This document shows, piece after piece, positions 5,092 through 6,201 of a stretch of DNA of 6,201 nt. Every line of letters starts with the position of its first letter. Positions within the stretch are counted from its first letter, which is position 1. The notes under the pieces were generated by a model, which was not told where the DNA came from, did not search any database, and saw only the letters and a list, made by a program, of their open reading frames with translations. A program made the position numbers and the translations under genes. Source of the stretch: an uncultured Ruminococcus sp. (lineage in GTDB: Bacteria > Bacillota > Clostridia > Oscillospirales > CAG-272); assembly GCA_902803255.1 (NCBI GenBank), contig CADCPG010000043.1, forward strand, positions 1 through 6,201, read 5' to 3'.

Positions 5092-6201
5092 TTATTCAAA
5101 TATGTAAGGATGCGGCGTCAGAAGATCCGATGCGGACGCCGGCCGCGGCATGAGCAGCGAATAGAGAGCTGCGGCGCGCTCGTCGCATATCCTCTGGAGC
5201 CGCGCCCCGGGCGTATCCGGGATGTCGGATGTGCGCGTCACGACGGCTATATCCTTGCCGGCCGCTTCACCGATGAAACGGCGGCCTTCGGGGCCGGCCG
5301 CGAGCAGCTTCGCGTATGCCGGCGTCATACAGGCGGCCGACGACGGTATCCTCATCGCTCCGAGGAGCATCGCCCTTCTGATGCGCGACGACGTATACTT
5401 TTTCGTCGACGCGAGCTCCGTAAAGCCGGCGAAGCTCCGCGCCTCGAGCGACGCCCTGCGGAGGCGCTCTCCGAGACCTCCGCCGCATTCGGCGTACGAG
5501 CCGGCGTTCTCCGCCGGCGTCATCCTCCACGCGCGGAGCATGAACTCTCCGGCGGCGTCGGGCGGCACGGGGCACCGGCCGTCCGCGGTCGCGCTCTTTA
5601 CGGCCGCGGCTGAATCCGCGGGTATCCGGAGTTCAGACGGATCCCGTCCTTCCAGGACCGCCCGCCTTATCACCGACGCCGAAGGATATTCGCCCGGCAG
5701 CGTGTCGACTTTCCGGCCCGGAAGTGCCGTTTCGCCGTGTCCCGAGCCTTTCCGCTTTACCGCGACGGCCCCCGGGCGAGTTTCCTCAGGCAGTTTCCTG
5801 AGAGCTCTCAGGTATTCGACGGCCAGGATGTCGTTCGGCCCCCTGCCGCGCTCTCCTAGCCATATCTCCGCGGTCCCGCCGGAAGGCGAGCCCGGGCCGC
5901 GTTCCGGGGCCGGGGAGGCCGCCAGGGCCGCCAGTTCCCCGATGTCCCCGCACTCGGAACCGAACGCGACCGTGTCGGCGCCGAGCCTCGCGAGCACAGA
6001 GACGCCGGCTTCGGCGAAATATCCCGCGCCGAGCGACGAAAACGGGAAGGGAAGTTCGAAGACGGCGTCGGCACCGCACCGGAGGGCCGCCTCCGCCCGG
6101 TACAGCGGCGGCAGCAGAGCCGGTCCTCCGCGCTGGACGAAGCAGCCCGACATGAGGCAGATCAGCCTCTCCGCGCCGAGCCGGCGCAGTTCCCGGAACA
6201 G
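5092..6201 (-). CDS. tmcAL: tRNA(Met) cytidine acetate ligase, 5' end outside the window
   Basis: The frame is open to the right edge and gives 369 residues ending HPYIFE. The ATG at 6153 is internal: the 16 codons before it (ending ERLICL) continue the family's conserved strand leading into MSGxFVQRG, so the true start and the nucleotide-binding HxGH motif lie beyond 6201. TmcAL is a nucleotidyltransferase-like enzyme that activates acetate with ATP and forms N4-acetylcytidine at the wobble position of elongator tRNA(Met). Counting from that internal Met, landmarks are MSGCFVQRG (1-9), FELPFPFSS (32-40), AFGSECGDI (63-71), RGPNDILAVEYLRAL (104-118), YPSASVIRRA (156-165) and the nucleotide-binding-type KKYTSSRIRRAMLLG (251-265). 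Roughly 30 N-terminal residues are missing, consistent with a full protein near 400. The residue after MSG is Cys where Asn or a similar residue is more usual. Confidence 0.93.
   Translation of the reverse strand: MFRELRRLGAERLICLMSGCFVQRGGPALLPPLYRAEAALRCGADAVFELPFPFSSLGAGYFAEAGVSVLARLGADTVAFGSECGDIGELAALAASPAPERGPGSPSGGTAEIWLGERGRGPNDILAVEYLRALRKLPEETRPGAVAVKRKGSGHGETALPGRKVDTLPGEYPSASVIRRAVLEGRDPSELRIPADSAAAVKSATADGRCPVPPDAAGEFMLRAWRMTPAENAGSYAECGGGLGERLRRASLEARSFAGFTELASTKKYTSSRIRRAMLLGAMRIPSSAACMTPAYAKLLAAGPEGRRFIGEAAGKDIAVVTRTSDIPDTPGARLQRICDERAAALYSLLMPRPASASDLLTPHPYIFE

Overview
The window reads as ordinary chromosomal DNA from a GC-rich member of the Bacillota, most likely an uncultured Clostridia-class gut-type bacterium. 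This is an inference from gene content and order: tmcAL, ackA, yceD and rpmF in one direction is a clostridial-type neighbourhood, TmcAL is largely a Bacillota protein, and the ribosome-binding sites are strong AGGAGG types. Nothing points to a phage, plasmid, insertion sequence, CRISPR array, tRNA or rRNA.

Layout. On the + strand, the last 42 codons of an unidentified gene (1-128) overlap by ATGA the start of a complete NifS/IscS-like cysteine desulfurase (125-1330). Everything else lies on the - strand and converges on that pair. Read in the direction of transcription, the - strand holds: a 5'-truncated tRNA(Met) cytidine acetate ligase gene, tmcAL (6201-5092); a consensus-like promoter and a structured leader of about 115 nt; acetate kinase, ackA (4935-3703); a perfect-consensus sigma-70/sigma-A promoter whose -35 box contains the ackA stop codon; yceD/DUF177 (3622-3104); rpmF for ribosomal protein L32 (3036-2836); a GTCA microsatellite touching the rpmF stop codon; a strong hairpin; and a lipoprotein with a trigger-factor-like peptidyl-prolyl isomerase region (2701-1511). 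An imperfect hairpin with a T tract lies between the two convergent units (1436-1471).

How the genes work together. yceD and rpmF form a small ribosome-biogenesis operon with its own strong promoter. ackA makes ATP from acetyl phosphate in acetate fermentation. TmcAL uses acetate and ATP to acetylate the wobble cytidine of elongator tRNA(Met), so the two neighbours share acetate chemistry, though a functional link is only a guess. The cysteine desulfurase supplies sulfur for Fe-S clusters or thiolated tRNA. The lipoprotein probably folds exported proteins at the outer face of the membrane.

No clearly new biological system is visible. The points most worth a second look are the secreted trigger-factor-like lipoprotein, the ackA stop codon inside a perfect promoter, the inverted repeat around that promoter element, the structured ackA leader, and the tetranucleotide repeat at the end of rpmF.
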